Assembly (NCBI GenBank): GCA_021442155.1
Contig: JAKCPB010000363.1
Location: 1 to 64,000 of the forward strand
Direction of reading: 5' to 3'
DNA: 64,000 nucleotides
Origin: Cymbidium sinense
Lineage: Eukaryota > Streptophyta > Magnoliopsida > Asparagales > Orchidaceae
Position 1 is the stretch's first letter; every line of letters starts with the position of its first letter. The position numbers were made by a program, and so were the translations under genes. This document shows positions 13,501 to 22,870 of this stretch, piece after piece. A model generated the notes under the pieces. That model was not told where the DNA came from, ran no database searches, and was given only the letters and a program-made list of their open reading frames with translations.

Positions 13501-16500
13501 TCATTACTCTATAACCTAATCAAGATGTCTTTGAAAGACAATAAGCACATAATTTTCTAGATTCCCATTGTTATCTATTACTATAATGTGATGCATTTCA
13601 ACTTGAAAATGCCAATGTAACTTATCAAGGACTATGACTAGCATCTTTGATGGCCTTCTTCATAAACACAAATTATTATATTAATGACTTGATTTTAAAA
13701 GTAAAATTTACCATGAGCATGTAAATTATCTTAAAATTGTATTTGAAAGATTTCAAAAATTCAATCTTAAAATGAATTCAATGAAATGAGCTTTTGGTGT
13801 TTCATCTAAAAATTTTTTATGCATTATTATAACCTTAATATCATCAAAATTGATCTTTTTAATACTAAAATAATTTTGAAAAATATTATTACTAAGAACC
13901 TTAAGACAACTTTGCTCTATTTAGGCTTGTTTGACATAATATATGGACATTCATCTCCAATATCAAGTAGATGTTAACTCTTTGCCAAATTACTCATCAT
14001 TCTCTTTATTTGGGACATTGCTTGTCAATAACCTTTGACAGTACAAAGTAATATTGATTGCATCCTCCAATTCTTGTGATGATAATCCTAAGAGTGTAAC
14101 TAATATTGTATACATTGGTCTTAGAAGAATCACATTGGGCATTGTTTCTAAAAATATTGAAGATAGAAAAAAATATCTTCTATTATATTAGTTGATGGTT
14201 GATAGAGCCTAGGTCAAAGTACCCACCATCGAAAATAATGTAAGGTTTTAAGCTTTGTCTTTATATGTTTACCCCACAAAATGATTTTGTTATCTAAAGT
14301 GAAACCTCTCAAATTTTAAATGATTAAACCACTTTAACAAGCCACTTTCAGGAGGGTAATATTCTTATTTTAGTTCATCAATATATACTTCACAAAAGAT
14401 TATGAAAGGGTAAGCATTGATTGATTCCCTAATTGTCCATGTTTTTATTGTTGATTCCCTATGTAGTGATGAATTGTCAGATAAGCAAATCCTCACAAGT
14501 AGAATATGAAAACCCTTTGTAATGGGGGCTCTACATCGATGGAGTTCGTTAATGTGATTGGCCAAACCATCAGGTTTCTCAACAATATGGATGTGTTTGA
14601 CCTGATAATTATACCACCATCAGAATAATACTTTGATATTAGTATGGCCTATCCTAGAGTCTTTACATAAATACTTGGATTGAGTATGAAGCTTTAATAA
14701 TAAGTCTTAAACTCGCAATTAGCATTGACTCCATCTGTATAAAGACTCCCAACTTAAAACAAATAGTTGGTGCTTTCAAGCTTATAACAAACTTGGGTAT
14801 GCCCTTTATCATAATTGGTCTGGAGCTTCCACAATAAACCTTAGATACAACTTTCACAGATAAATAGTCTAATAGCAAGTCTAAGGTGGGTTAAAGGATT
14901 AAAACCTCTCAACTCACAAACCTGACAGTTGAGTTGTTTCGTTGATTCAACAAGCTCTAGAATTGGAATTAACACATTAAATCCCAAGCTCAACAAGTAC
15001 AATGATTGAAATTTAGTAACAAATCTAAGTTCAATAAGTCCTAGGGCAAATTAGGGAAACACTACCATTTGGGATTATAATTTAAAGGGTCAAGTTGTCC
15101 AATTCAATAAGGATTATAATTTAAAGGGTACCCAAAATGATATGCATGCTAGATTGTCCAATGTCTAAATACTGAACAACTTTCTTGCCAAGTTCAACAA
15201 GCTTAAATGTTGAATTGGCATCCTCACTCTTGTGAATAGGGCTGCAAATGAACCGAGCATTTGACATGCTACTCGTGACTTAGCTCGATTAGAGCTCGTT
15301 CATGATCATTTGATTAACTAATCGAACAAGCTTAAATACTTTTGTAAGTGCTCAATTGCTAAATGAACAAGTTTGAATAGTTTGTCGTTCAGTTCATTTA
15401 TGTTCATGAACAATATCGTTTAAAGCTTCTGAACAAACTCGTTAAGGAGCTCGATTATGGCTTGATTATAACTTGATTTAGATTGGTTCATGAATAGTAT
15501 TGTTTAACTTTATATATTGTTTAGGTTTAATAAGCTTTAATTGATATAGCTCATGTATATTTCTCAATATGCTGCTCATGAACAAGCTCAATTAAGGTTT
15601 GATTAAGTCTCAATTATTTTATTAAACGGGCTTGCTAATAGGCTCTATAATCCTAATTTGAATTGAGCTCTCGAAGAAAGTTGAGCCAAGTTCAAATAGG
15701 ATTTTTTTAAGTGAGCCAAGTTCAAGCTCGATAATGGTAAATAAGCTTGAACTTGAACAAGCACATGCTTGGCTCGGCTTGGTTCATTTGCAGCCCTAAT
15801 TGTGAAGTTGAGTCTCACTTAAATTGAACTCCAATATTATTTTTTTGAGGATAAAGCTCAATTTATCTAACTCATGCACTCTAGTTTAGATTTAATGCTT
15901 TATTAGAGTAGGTGTAATGAATGTATTGTGCTATCGTCACAATCTATATTTGTTAGGGGATAGTTTGTTTATTTTATTCTTGGGTTCAATTAGACTTGAT
16001 TGATTGCCTATCAGGCTAATTAGGTGAATTGAAACTCTAGCATCTTGTAATTAAAATTCAATTAAGTTTGCTTAATTGGTCAAGGATTAATCAATATACC
16101 TAAGGCTTCCTAATTCATGGGGTTTTGTTTGGCTTTTTTTTTATTTTTAAATCATTCAGTTAGTGTAAATAGATTTAACAAGTTTGATTCGAAGCAACTT
16201 CAAGCTAATACCATTTTTTTCTTAAACTTCATCACCAAGACATCCATAGATGTTGCAATTATGCACACTCTTTCATCTCCTCACCCATGATTATATCCCA
16301 TGATCTCATGCGCAAAAATATCTTGTATGCCAACTTATTGCTTTACTATATGAACTCCCAACACTATCTTCTTTCCCCCGCACAACTCTCATTTTTGCCT
16401 CTCTTCCCATATCTCTATTCCCCATCTTTCTTTGTGGATCTCTTGCACTCAAAGAACATCATTATTCTTTGTTCCCTTTGCAACCCACTACATCTTCTCT

Positions 16501-19500
16501 TGATTCACAACTCCTCTAACTCATTTGTGTTATACATGTAATCTCTATAGCTTAGGTATCTCCTAAAGTTTGCATCTCGTTGCTAGACAACACTTGAACT
16601 TGAGAACCTAAAGTTTGCATCTCCCCAACTCAATCGAATGCACCATGCTTGAGCATAGATTTAATTTCATATGCATCCCCGTTCATCTCTATTCATTCAG
16701 TTAGATGAATGCTTGCACCAAAGGCTATACTTGAGCAAAACATAGTGATAACTTTGTTGTCATTTGGTAAGCATTAGGTATGGTTGTCTCATGGATCCAA
16801 CATTGTAGACGTATACAAGTGACCATTTAAAGGTTGGTGGGCTGCTATCATTAGTGTTGAAATCACTTGCGAGAAAAGTGTTTTTTTGTTTGGCCACACT
16901 ATCACTTCATTTAATTTTTGGTTTGGTTTGAAATTCCATATTTGCACAATACAAAGAATGCAAGTGTGGTCGTGCAAAACAAAATTTGCACAATACAAAG
17001 AATGCAAGTGTGTGTGTGTGTGTGTGTGTGAGATTTGTAATATTGTAGATCAAACACCAGATTCAATTAGATGAATAATAGTGTCCTTTTGAGGATAATA
17101 ACTTGTCAATATTTTTCTCAAGAATTAAATATTTTCTCCCTGGGTCCAAGCTCAAGTAAGCAAAGGACCCACGGGCTTGATCATGCCATCTCCAAGTTGA
17201 TTCAAAGGTTTTTGTGAGTTATTGCATCAATATGTATGTTACAAATAAGCATTTACTAATACTAAAAATAAAAATAAAAATAAAAATAAAAATAATTGAT
17301 TAGCTAACTTGTGTAGGAGATAAGGTTATGTGACCCATTATTGGGCTGATTTTAGTCTACTAGTTGTAAGTTCCATATATAATTGCCAAAAGTAAACATG
17401 TAACCTTACCTTTGGGCAATTCACAAATAGGGTAATAAACTCTAAATTTGAATCAAAAACTCTAGCCTTCCAATGGATGTTGACTTTATGCTAACTAAAA
17501 TTTGTCTTTCAATGAATGTAAGCCACGTCCCACTCAAACCAACTAATTAAGTTGACACAGCTAATAAACTTGCTATTGCCAAAAGCCTTTTAAAGGTTGT
17601 AAGCTTAAACTTATTTAAAATTTGTTTTTCCAATAGATTGATGCTAAACTTAATCACATGCTTAGGCATTCCAATGCTAAATCGATATGCATTCAGTGTG
17701 GTTTGCTTGGGATATTTCGGAGGAGACAACCCATGATTACTTATCAGATTATTTGGATGTTATGACTTATCGTTGTAGATCTGTTATTATGCCTAGGATG
17801 ATGAAACCATAAAATCTCAATCATGTCACCCTCCAATCCATAACCACCTAAACCTAAGCTTATAAGAAAAAGTTGAGCCTAAATAATCGTCCTTAATTGA
17901 GTGTACTTTAAGAAGAGTAATTAACTATAGTGGCTTAAGCTCAAAGGAAGTCCTAACTCTAAATCTACATAAGTATTGATCTAACTATTTAAGAAATATC
18001 TAGTTAAAAAAAACTTAATTTACATTTTGAAAAATGAACTCCTGAGTTTAAAGAGGGGTTTGTGCTTTTTCCTAAGAAATATATTAAGAACTTTTGGTTC
18101 TAAAACTTTAGTTTCTATAAATGCTTCTATTCCAAATTTGAAGAAAGATTATAATTATAATAATGTATAAATATATAAGATATTATTAAATAAGTTTTAA
18201 TTAAATAGATTTTAATTAATTAATATATGAGCTATCATTTGTTTGATATCAAGCTTTTACTAAATTGTTGAACAATAAATAAGTTGTTCATTGATATAAC
18301 TAGCTGGACTGTGTTCAAATTTGGTTCATTTAACTTTCAAGCTTTTGAAAACTATTAAAACTTATTCAATTACTAACTTGAACTAGTATTAATTCAACTG
18401 TATTTGAGCTATTCATTGAATGCATTAGCTCTCTTGCAAACTATGTGATAGGTTGAATTCATAACCAGCGTAGTATTCTAGGTAATATTCCAAGCATCCC
18501 ATGCTATGGAATGGACATTTAATTTATTGAATTGCATACAACTTTAGTCCAATGATTGAGAGCCTTGTCTTCTACTATAGAGGCAAGAGTTCTAGCACAC
18601 TAATTACTAATTTATAAAAATTGTAATTAAATTCACTGTTTAGAAAAACATCAATTTTTAGCCAATTTCATATGTATCCTGTATATGAATGTGCAATGGG
18701 CTTAAGACTAAATGGAGGAGTTGCATATGTATCCTATATACAGTAGAATCTGCAAGTTGATCCTAAGTCAATAACAATAGTTAATATGGCCCGTCCCCTG
18801 GTATACATTTATTAATAAACCTCCCAAAGTCAATAATTAATACTTTGCCACTAGTCCTGAAAATTTTTTATATTGATAATTATTAAAAATAGCTACATAT
18901 TTGTTACAAAATTTGACATCGGCTTTATTTAAACTTTAGAAATAGAAAATTGACTCTTACAAACTTGCTAGTTCGATCATCTTGATCTTGTCCTTGATCT
19001 TACGGATGACGAAGTGTCTCCATAACGACATCTTCTTTGCATCCAAAGCTGTGAGCTCGCCTGCTTTAAAGTTTGGAAGCCTTCTGGCAGGTTCACCGTC
19101 AACTTCGCCGTCTTCGGCGCAAATTCTGGAGAGGTCACGGGCGATCTCGGCCTGTTGGAATGTAGGTCATCTCCAACTCAGGATAGTCAATGAGGTTGCG
19201 GATGTATTGGGTTTCGGTAGCGAAGCTCGTGAACTTGTGTCTCCAGATCTCTGATGATGTCAGGATCAACAAGTGCATCCTCGGCGATTAGACGCGTCAG
19301 CATCTGTCGCGAATCCAATGGCGGGCGATTCTGGATTGTCTCAGCGACATCGGTGGTCGAGCGGGCGACATCGATCTTTTCAGGGTCTACAACCTTGTCC
19401 TGAAGCGGCGAATCGAAGCCGGTTGAACCTGCGGCGGTAGTAGGCCTTGAAGTTCTGAATAATTCCAGCATCGCACGGTGGATCTTGGACGTGGTGTTTG

Positions 19501-22164
19501 GCGGAAGGTAAAATAATGTCGTGTTCGGAGTGTAACAGAAGTTGCATTGCGGGGATGTGCGCACTCTGATTGTCCATGATCAAAAAATGCGTGGCGCCAC
19601 ATTTAATCAAACCATTTGAGCCACTTTCGGTGAAGATGATATCGTCATCCACGCTGGCGTTGTTTGATTTGCATCCAAAAGTCTTGGTTGACATTTTTGA
19701 AACAACGAGGATTAGAGTACTTACCGATGACAAGAAGCGGAAGCTTGTCTGAACCATCTGCATTGCAACACACAGCCAAGGTGAGCCGCTCTTTGTTCTG
19801 CTTGCGGCCTTCCAGCTGCTTTGTGGCGAGTGAATTGTCTGCCTACGAAAATTGCAAGTGTTACCAGATATAGGATTTTTTTTAGGAAAGTGAATGCCTT
19901 ATTCCTCACTTACCTGCATACGGTAAAACAATCCAGTTTCGTCCATGTTGTAGATGTTGCAAAGCTCAAACTGGTCCAATGTCAAAGCGGATCTGGCGGG
20001 TTCACCGTCAATCCGCCCATGTTGGATCCAGACTCTCAAAAGCGGTGGACTTGATGCCAGCGATTCTTGAATGCTTCGGCCGGCGTTTGAGAATTCAGGC
20101 ATCGTGGTGTACGTGATCGAGGAAGAAGATGCCCTTCTCTTTGATGAGGTCACGACATGTTGACCTTATCACGTAGGTAAGGAACCAGTACGGCCGTCTC
20201 TATCGGCGAAACAGCGTTGTCGCGGCGGATCGGTTCGTGTCTTCCCGAGCAAGGATGTTTGGCGTTTTGATCGAAATCGTCCCAGGCGCACACCATCGTC
20301 TCCTTTAACCGCATGAGATCGACTTGAGTGAGGAAGGATTTTTTTTTGTGCTCACATAGTCTGCAATGCTCGTTGGTCATGTTTGTCTTCTTCGAAACCA
20401 TCGTGGTGGTGAGTGTTTGAATCAGGGTGAAGTGTTTGGTTTGTGGTGCTTGGATGGGTAAGGGTTGGGTTGAAGGATGTTGTTGCGAGATTTTAGCGCC
20501 GTGTCATGGTGAAACTTTTTTCTTAGTCTCTCGTGCGGCCTTAGCACTCCTTCATATCTTAAATTAACTTCATGCTGGACTAAAATGTTCAAAACTCTTT
20601 TAGACAAGAGGTTGGAAGTAAGAAAGCACTTCACTATGCAAGAGAGTTTTACAATACAAGATTGCTTGGAAACCTTGGATCCCTTTGCTTGGTTATTGCT
20701 TGCTGTTTGGTTTTGAGGGGTGAGGTCCCTTTATAGTCCTCCCCATCCCAGGAACAATCTAGAAAAGAATGTTCTAGAATACAATAATATACATGGTTCT
20801 AGATCATTCCACCACTCTACTATACAAGGGTTCTAGAGTATTCCACTATCTGAGTTCTCTTGAAGCCTTCCTCCTCCGACCTTACGGAATATGGTGGAAC
20901 CTTCAGTCCATGAGGTTTTTCCTTTCTATAATTCTCTGAAAGCTTTCCTGTATGGCTAAGAAGCGTAGATCTTCCTTTATTTAGCTCGTGAGCGTGAGGC
21001 TGGAATTGTAGAATATCCGCACCCTGACAACCAAAAATCAATTAATTAAATGACACTCTCTTTATTAATATCCTACCTAAGTTAATACAATGCCCTTGGT
21101 CCGAGTATCAATTTAACTCTCTTGTATGATGTGTTCTTTGGGACCTTTTGTAAATAAAAAGATTATAGGGACTGAAAGTTGAGGGTCTTTGAAAGAATTT
21201 TTAGATATTACTTTTATAACAGTGTAGTTTTCAATGTTCCTAGTTATGAAAATATTTCTTTTGCCATGCTTGTATTTGAAATGTGATAATATTTATAACA
21301 TTTTGTAGATTACAACTCGTCTGATGAGGAAAGCGTGTTGCCACAACTGTTTGGGATGCAAGTTTGTCCTGTAGTTTCATCATGGTGTCTTTTTACCTTA
21401 ATTATTAGCCATGTAAGAAAAGGAAAATTCTGTTCTCAGGCAACCATATTAAGCTGTCTTATGGATTTATTTTGTTGGCTTATATTTTTCCATGTCTTTA
21501 ATTTGTGCGCATTCACATCAACAATTTTAATCTATTTCGGTAACTCTTCCATCTATCATATGCTTATGCATATACTTCTATGTTCTTTGGTTGCTTGTAT
21601 TGTCTGCGTGCACTTTTACTAAATGCTTAATTTTTTTTGTGATGTATTTTTTCCAATGCATTCGGTCACATATTAAATACAAACATACATAAATTCTGTG
21701 AGCTGACCTGATATTGCCGTTGAATTGAAACTATTTTGTTTTAATAATTGCTTGAGGGACATTTACATACATGCCACATAATTTTTATATATTTACCTAT
21801 TAAATCCTAAATGATATTTGTATTCATAGCACTTAAATCTTTGGTATCACATCAAAATCGACTATTATTATTTTTTAAAGCTTAACACATCTTTTATTGT
21901 ATTGGTGTCAAACTTAAGTGTGAGATATATAAATATAGAAGAATTGTATGTAAATCTTGAAAGAATTGCTTCAAACCGTCTTTTAATTGGATGTGATTAT
22001 GTAACTGCTGATCTTGTTTTTGTATGGCTCAGGTTGTGATTGCAAAATGCTACCATTTATTCTGCAGCCAATGCATTCAGAGAACCATTGAAAGTCGTCA
22101 TCGCAAGTGCCCGACTTGTTCGGTAAGCTTCGGGCCAAATGATGTTAAACCCATTTATATATGA
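2212..22164 (+). CDS. HUB1/HUB2 (BRE1-like) RING E3 ubiquitin ligase, 3' end of gene, frame broken
   Basis: This is the 3' part of a plant histone H2B mono-ubiquitin ligase. That family works in the nucleus with a RAD6-type E2 and acts in transcription elongation, dormancy and flowering control. Four exons are visible: 2212-2349, 2421-2623, 2701-2859 and 22033-22164, all with GT-AG borders. They encode a long coiled coil (for example [19 protein letters not shown]), then a C3HC4 RING starting at [10 protein letters not shown] and finishing with CYHLFCSQC and CPTC, then the family C-terminus [11 protein letters not shown] and a stop. The N-terminal two-thirds of the roughly 880-residue family protein lies upstream of the window. 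Two oddities stand out: a 19.2-kb final intron splits the RING, and exon 2701-2859 has a net frameshift before the RING. HUB1 and HUB2 cannot be told apart from this fragment. Family identity is very secure; functionality is doubtful. Confidence 0.88.
2421..2623 (+). CDS. HUB-like exon (coiled coil)
   Basis: This 203-nt exon follows TTTTGCAG and ends before GTAAGT in phase 2. It encodes [16 protein letters not shown], then [20 protein letters not shown] and ends [10 protein letters not shown] plus two bases of an Arg codon completed by the next exon. The heptad-like pattern of hydrophobic and charged residues fits the dimerising coiled coil that precedes the RING in HUB/BRE1 proteins. There is no stop or frameshift within it. 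The following intron is 77 nt. Confidence 0.87.
2701..2859 (+). CDS. HUB-like exon with first half of RING; frameshifted
   Basis: The exon starts after CTATTAG and completes Arg, giving [19 protein letters not shown] and then [14 protein letters not shown], after which that frame meets TAA. The RING continuation [20 protein letters not shown] is present but in another frame, ending exactly at GAG before GTAAGT. Adding the two carried-in bases to the 159-nt exon gives 161, so the frame is off by one indel. Family members normally have about three more residues between EK and the glutamate of E-x-x-E-Y, so a deletion of about 7 nt is the simplest reading. Cys-x2-Cys here provides the first two zinc ligands. 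Either the gene is dead or the sequence has an error. Confidence 0.82.
2862..4490 (+). other. intron sequence with nothing recognised
   Basis: AT-rich intronic DNA. I see no coding homology, terminal repeats or tandem repeats. Confidence 0.4.
4500..7440 (+). repeat. left copy of diverged direct repeat pair (possible old 5' LTR)
   Basis: This block resembles 16126-18000 in the same orientation. Shared stretches include the CTCATCTCCTCACCCATGAT motif near 4640 and 16275, the TTGTGTGGCTTTCCTTCATG-like part near 4817, the GGTGTTGAAATCA motif near 5897 and 16855, and the CAAAACTCTAG-like part near 6964 and 17456. Divergence is high, with many indels. Because a Ty3/gypsy pol remnant lies between the copies in sense orientation, they may be its LTRs. 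Ends are approximate and no target duplication was found. Confidence 0.45.
7586..8032. mobile_element. Tourist-like (PIF/Harbinger) MITE
   Basis: The left end GGGGTTGTTTGGTTTGC and the right end, whose complement is GGGGCTATTTGGTTTGC, match at 15 of 17 positions. The element is 447 bp, non-coding and AT-rich, and is flanked by TTA on both sides (7583-7585 and 8033-8035). A 3-bp TTA duplication and G-rich ends of this kind are typical of PIF/Harbinger-derived MITEs. Confidence 0.7.
10469..10503. repeat. (AT)n microsatellite
   Basis: About 17 uninterrupted AT dinucleotides. Confidence 0.95.
11310..12030. repeat. MITE-like block rich in GAGCTCGA motifs
   Basis: The outer parts carry repeated GAGCTTGAG/CTCGAGCTC motifs in opposite orientations, like the two hAT-type MITEs at 979-1393 and 15237-15799. 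The ends read GGGCTCGATGTGAGT on the left and GACTCATTTATACATTTAGGGC on the right, so the terminal match is poor. The middle (11560-11840) repeats a short unit around CATTGTTGGAC and CTTCTAC. Element borders are not proven. Confidence 0.35.
13440..14760 (+). pseudogene. Ty3/gypsy (Tat-like) RT and RNase H remnant in the HUB intron
   Basis: In changing frames the + strand gives successive pieces of a gypsy polyprotein. Near 13515 it reads [16 protein letters not shown], the region before the RT active site. Near 13677-13688 it reads YIND in place of Y-x-D-D. It then reads [13 protein letters not shown] and AFGVSS (13740-13810), and [17 protein letters not shown] (13970-14030), the RT-RNase H connection. 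Near 14680-14740 it reads [15 protein letters not shown], an RNase H block like the extra RNase H of Tat elements. Stops and frameshifts are frequent, so it is inactive. No integrase is seen downstream. It runs parallel to the host gene. Confidence 0.75.
14765..15236. other. no recognised content
   Basis: Sequence downstream of the RNase H remnant with short CTCAACAAG-type repeats. This is where integrase would be expected, but no integrase motif is seen. Confidence 0.35.
15237..15799. mobile_element. hAT-type MITE with perfect 18-bp terminal inverted repeats
   Basis: The left terminus TAGGGCTGCAAATGAACC (15237-15254) is the exact complement of the right terminus (15781-15798). The flanks share TTGTGAA (15230-15236 and 15800-15806), consistent with a 7-8 bp target duplication. 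The 0.56-kb interior is non-coding and rich in palindromic GAGCTCGATT and AACAAGCTT motifs. End sequence and duplication length fit non-autonomous hAT elements. Intact ends and duplication suggest it is younger than the retroelement it sits in. Confidence 0.78.
17009..17030. repeat. (TG)n microsatellite
   Basis: Eleven TG dinucleotides. Confidence 0.93.
17265..17296. repeat. (AAAAT)n microsatellite
   Basis: Short tandem run of AATAAA/AAAAT units. Confidence 0.85.
19187..20401 (-). pseudogene. pogo/Tigger-like DDE transposase, frameshifted, with one intron
   Basis: From ATG at 20401 the N-terminus reads [14 protein letters not shown] and LTQVDLMR, like the CENP-B/Psq helix-turn-helix of pogo transposases. 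Downstream come [15 protein letters not shown] (first catalytic Asp), [16 protein letters not shown] and [19 protein letters not shown] (second Asp) and [20 protein letters not shown] (third Asp), the DDE_1 pattern. A 71-nt GT-AG intron at 19843-19913 joins MQ to [12 protein letters not shown] in frame; without removing it the frame stops. Other junctions need frame changes (near 20300, 19700 and 19450), so the gene is dead, although all three catalytic aspartates can still be read. Product: nuclear cut-and-paste transposase with TA targets. Confidence 0.82.
20573..21029 (-). mobile_element. probable solo LTR or TRIM nested in the pogo element
   Basis: On the minus strand the block begins TGTCAGGGTGCGGATATTC and ends TTAGTCCAGCA, giving TG...CA borders over 457 bp. 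It contains a TATA box (CTATAAAGGG, + strand 20728-20736) followed by a C- and A-rich leader, the layout of a retrotransposon LTR. The block interrupts otherwise pogo-like sequence. No matching 5-bp target duplication is evident (CTTCA versus ACCAA), so borders are tentative, and no retroviral gene is attached. Confidence 0.45.
21128..22030 (+). other. 3' part of the giant intron
   Basis: AT-rich sequence. The only notable item is a possible small cryptic exon at 21309-21374 (see findings). No repeats are recognised. Confidence 0.35.
22033..22164 (+). CDS. HUB-like terminal exon: rest of RING and C-terminus
   Basis: This exon of 43 codons plus TGA is intact. It begins [16 protein letters not shown], includes RHRKCPTCS and ends [11 protein letters not shown]. 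Cys-x-His-x2-Cys-x2-Cys and the final Cys-x2-Cys supply the remaining six ligands of a C3HC4 RING; together with Cys-x2-Cys from the exon ending at 2859 the set is complete. The PNDVKPIYI tail is strongly conserved in plant HUB proteins. No stop or frameshift is seen, so selection on this exon either persists or was lost recently. Confidence 0.92.
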   Translation, partial: VVIAKCYHLFCSQCIQRTIESRHRKCPTCSVSFGPNDVKPIYI

Positions 22165-22870
22165 TCTTCAGCAGGTTCTTAGGACCTTGGTTGCACTATT
22201 TAGTGCTGACACCATAGGAACAGGGAAAGCCTCATGATGCTGCAATAGGCTTATTTGTCTGTAGATAATCATTTACTTTGTTCATGCAAATCTTTCCAAT
22301 TCATGGAGGAAAGCTCTTTGGTAGGAATCCATGGCCACAGCAGAGGTTTTGTCTGACCACCCGTGTTATCATTGCTTCCTCTAAAACTTTGATCTGTCCG
22401 AGTTAGCAGCAGCATGGAGCTGTTATCACATCTTCATTATGCCGTTTGAAATGGTGGTCGGTATTATAGAAGCTCTGAAATGTTGGCTAGTTGCAATTTA
22501 ATAATATCATAGTAGCTATGGATGAGTTTCTTTATCTGTATATTTTAAACTAGTATTTTTTTTTTTTTTTTTTTTTTTTTTTGCTTAAATGGCCATGTAA
22601 AATTTTGATTGTTCCCATGTATCTCCTCATGGAACACTGATTTGAAGTAGAATGCGATTTGGTGGTTGTTTGTAGCTTTCAATTCATCTCGTCTTCCCAT
22701 TTTGAGGTATTTACAAGCTTTTCTACTGGTTCTTTACAGCAGCATGCCAAGTATTATCTTTTGTTCTGTAGTATCTGTAGCTAGTTTAAATACTGATAGT
22801 TCTATTACATACATGAGGTGCTCTTTTAGATTATTTGAGCATTTGGGGTAATAGTTACAGATATTAGGTT
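22165..22870 (+). other. probable 3' UTR and downstream flank of the HUB-like gene
   Basis: Non-repetitive sequence follows the stop codon. A T-run of about 25 lies at 22556-22582. I see no canonical AATAAA signal near the expected place, so the 3' end is not defined. No coding homology is recognised; the short open frame at 22666-22851 looks like chance. Confidence 0.4.

Larger units (their letters stand above)
16126..18000 (+). repeat. right copy of diverged direct repeat pair (possible old 3' LTR)
   Basis: This is the partner of 4500-7440, in the same orientation and somewhat shorter. The best conserved parts are around 16265-16450 and 17350-17560. It begins near TTTTGTTTGG, comparable to GTGTTTGG near 4500. 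If both are LTRs, the element between them is about 13 kb including later insertions. Borders are approximate. Confidence 0.45.
18741..21127 (-). mobile_element. pogo/Tigger-type (Tc1/mariner superfamily) DNA transposon
   Basis: The left end CAGTAGAATCTG follows TA and continues with TTAATA-rich subterminal sequence, the form known from plant pogo-like elements. On the right, the complement of about 21035-21127 (GATACTCGGACCAAGGGCAT and TATTAATAAAGAGAG) resembles the same kind of subterminal region, but its last bases are degenerate, so the right border is approximate. Inside is a minus-strand DDE transposase remnant (19187-20401). Base composition of the coding part is far more GC-rich than its surroundings (about 60% in line 19381-19440). 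A probable solo LTR sits inside. It lies antisense within the HUB intron. Confidence 0.72.
2860..22032 (+). other. giant final intron (about 19.2 kb) of the HUB-like gene
   Basis: The donor GAG|GTAAGT follows the RING residues HDRQKE, and the acceptor GGCTCAG precedes [11 protein letters not shown]. The two flanks join in phase 0 to give one continuous RING, so the intron borders are well supported by protein homology. It contains at least one Ty3/gypsy remnant, two or more MITEs and a pogo-type transposon, which explain much of the length. Whether it is still spliced cannot be told from sequence alone. Confidence 0.85.

Noticed and set aside
20422..20634. 70-aa minus frame upstream of the transposase
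   Set aside because: It spans the edge of the nested LTR-like block and shows no domain; it is a chance frame.
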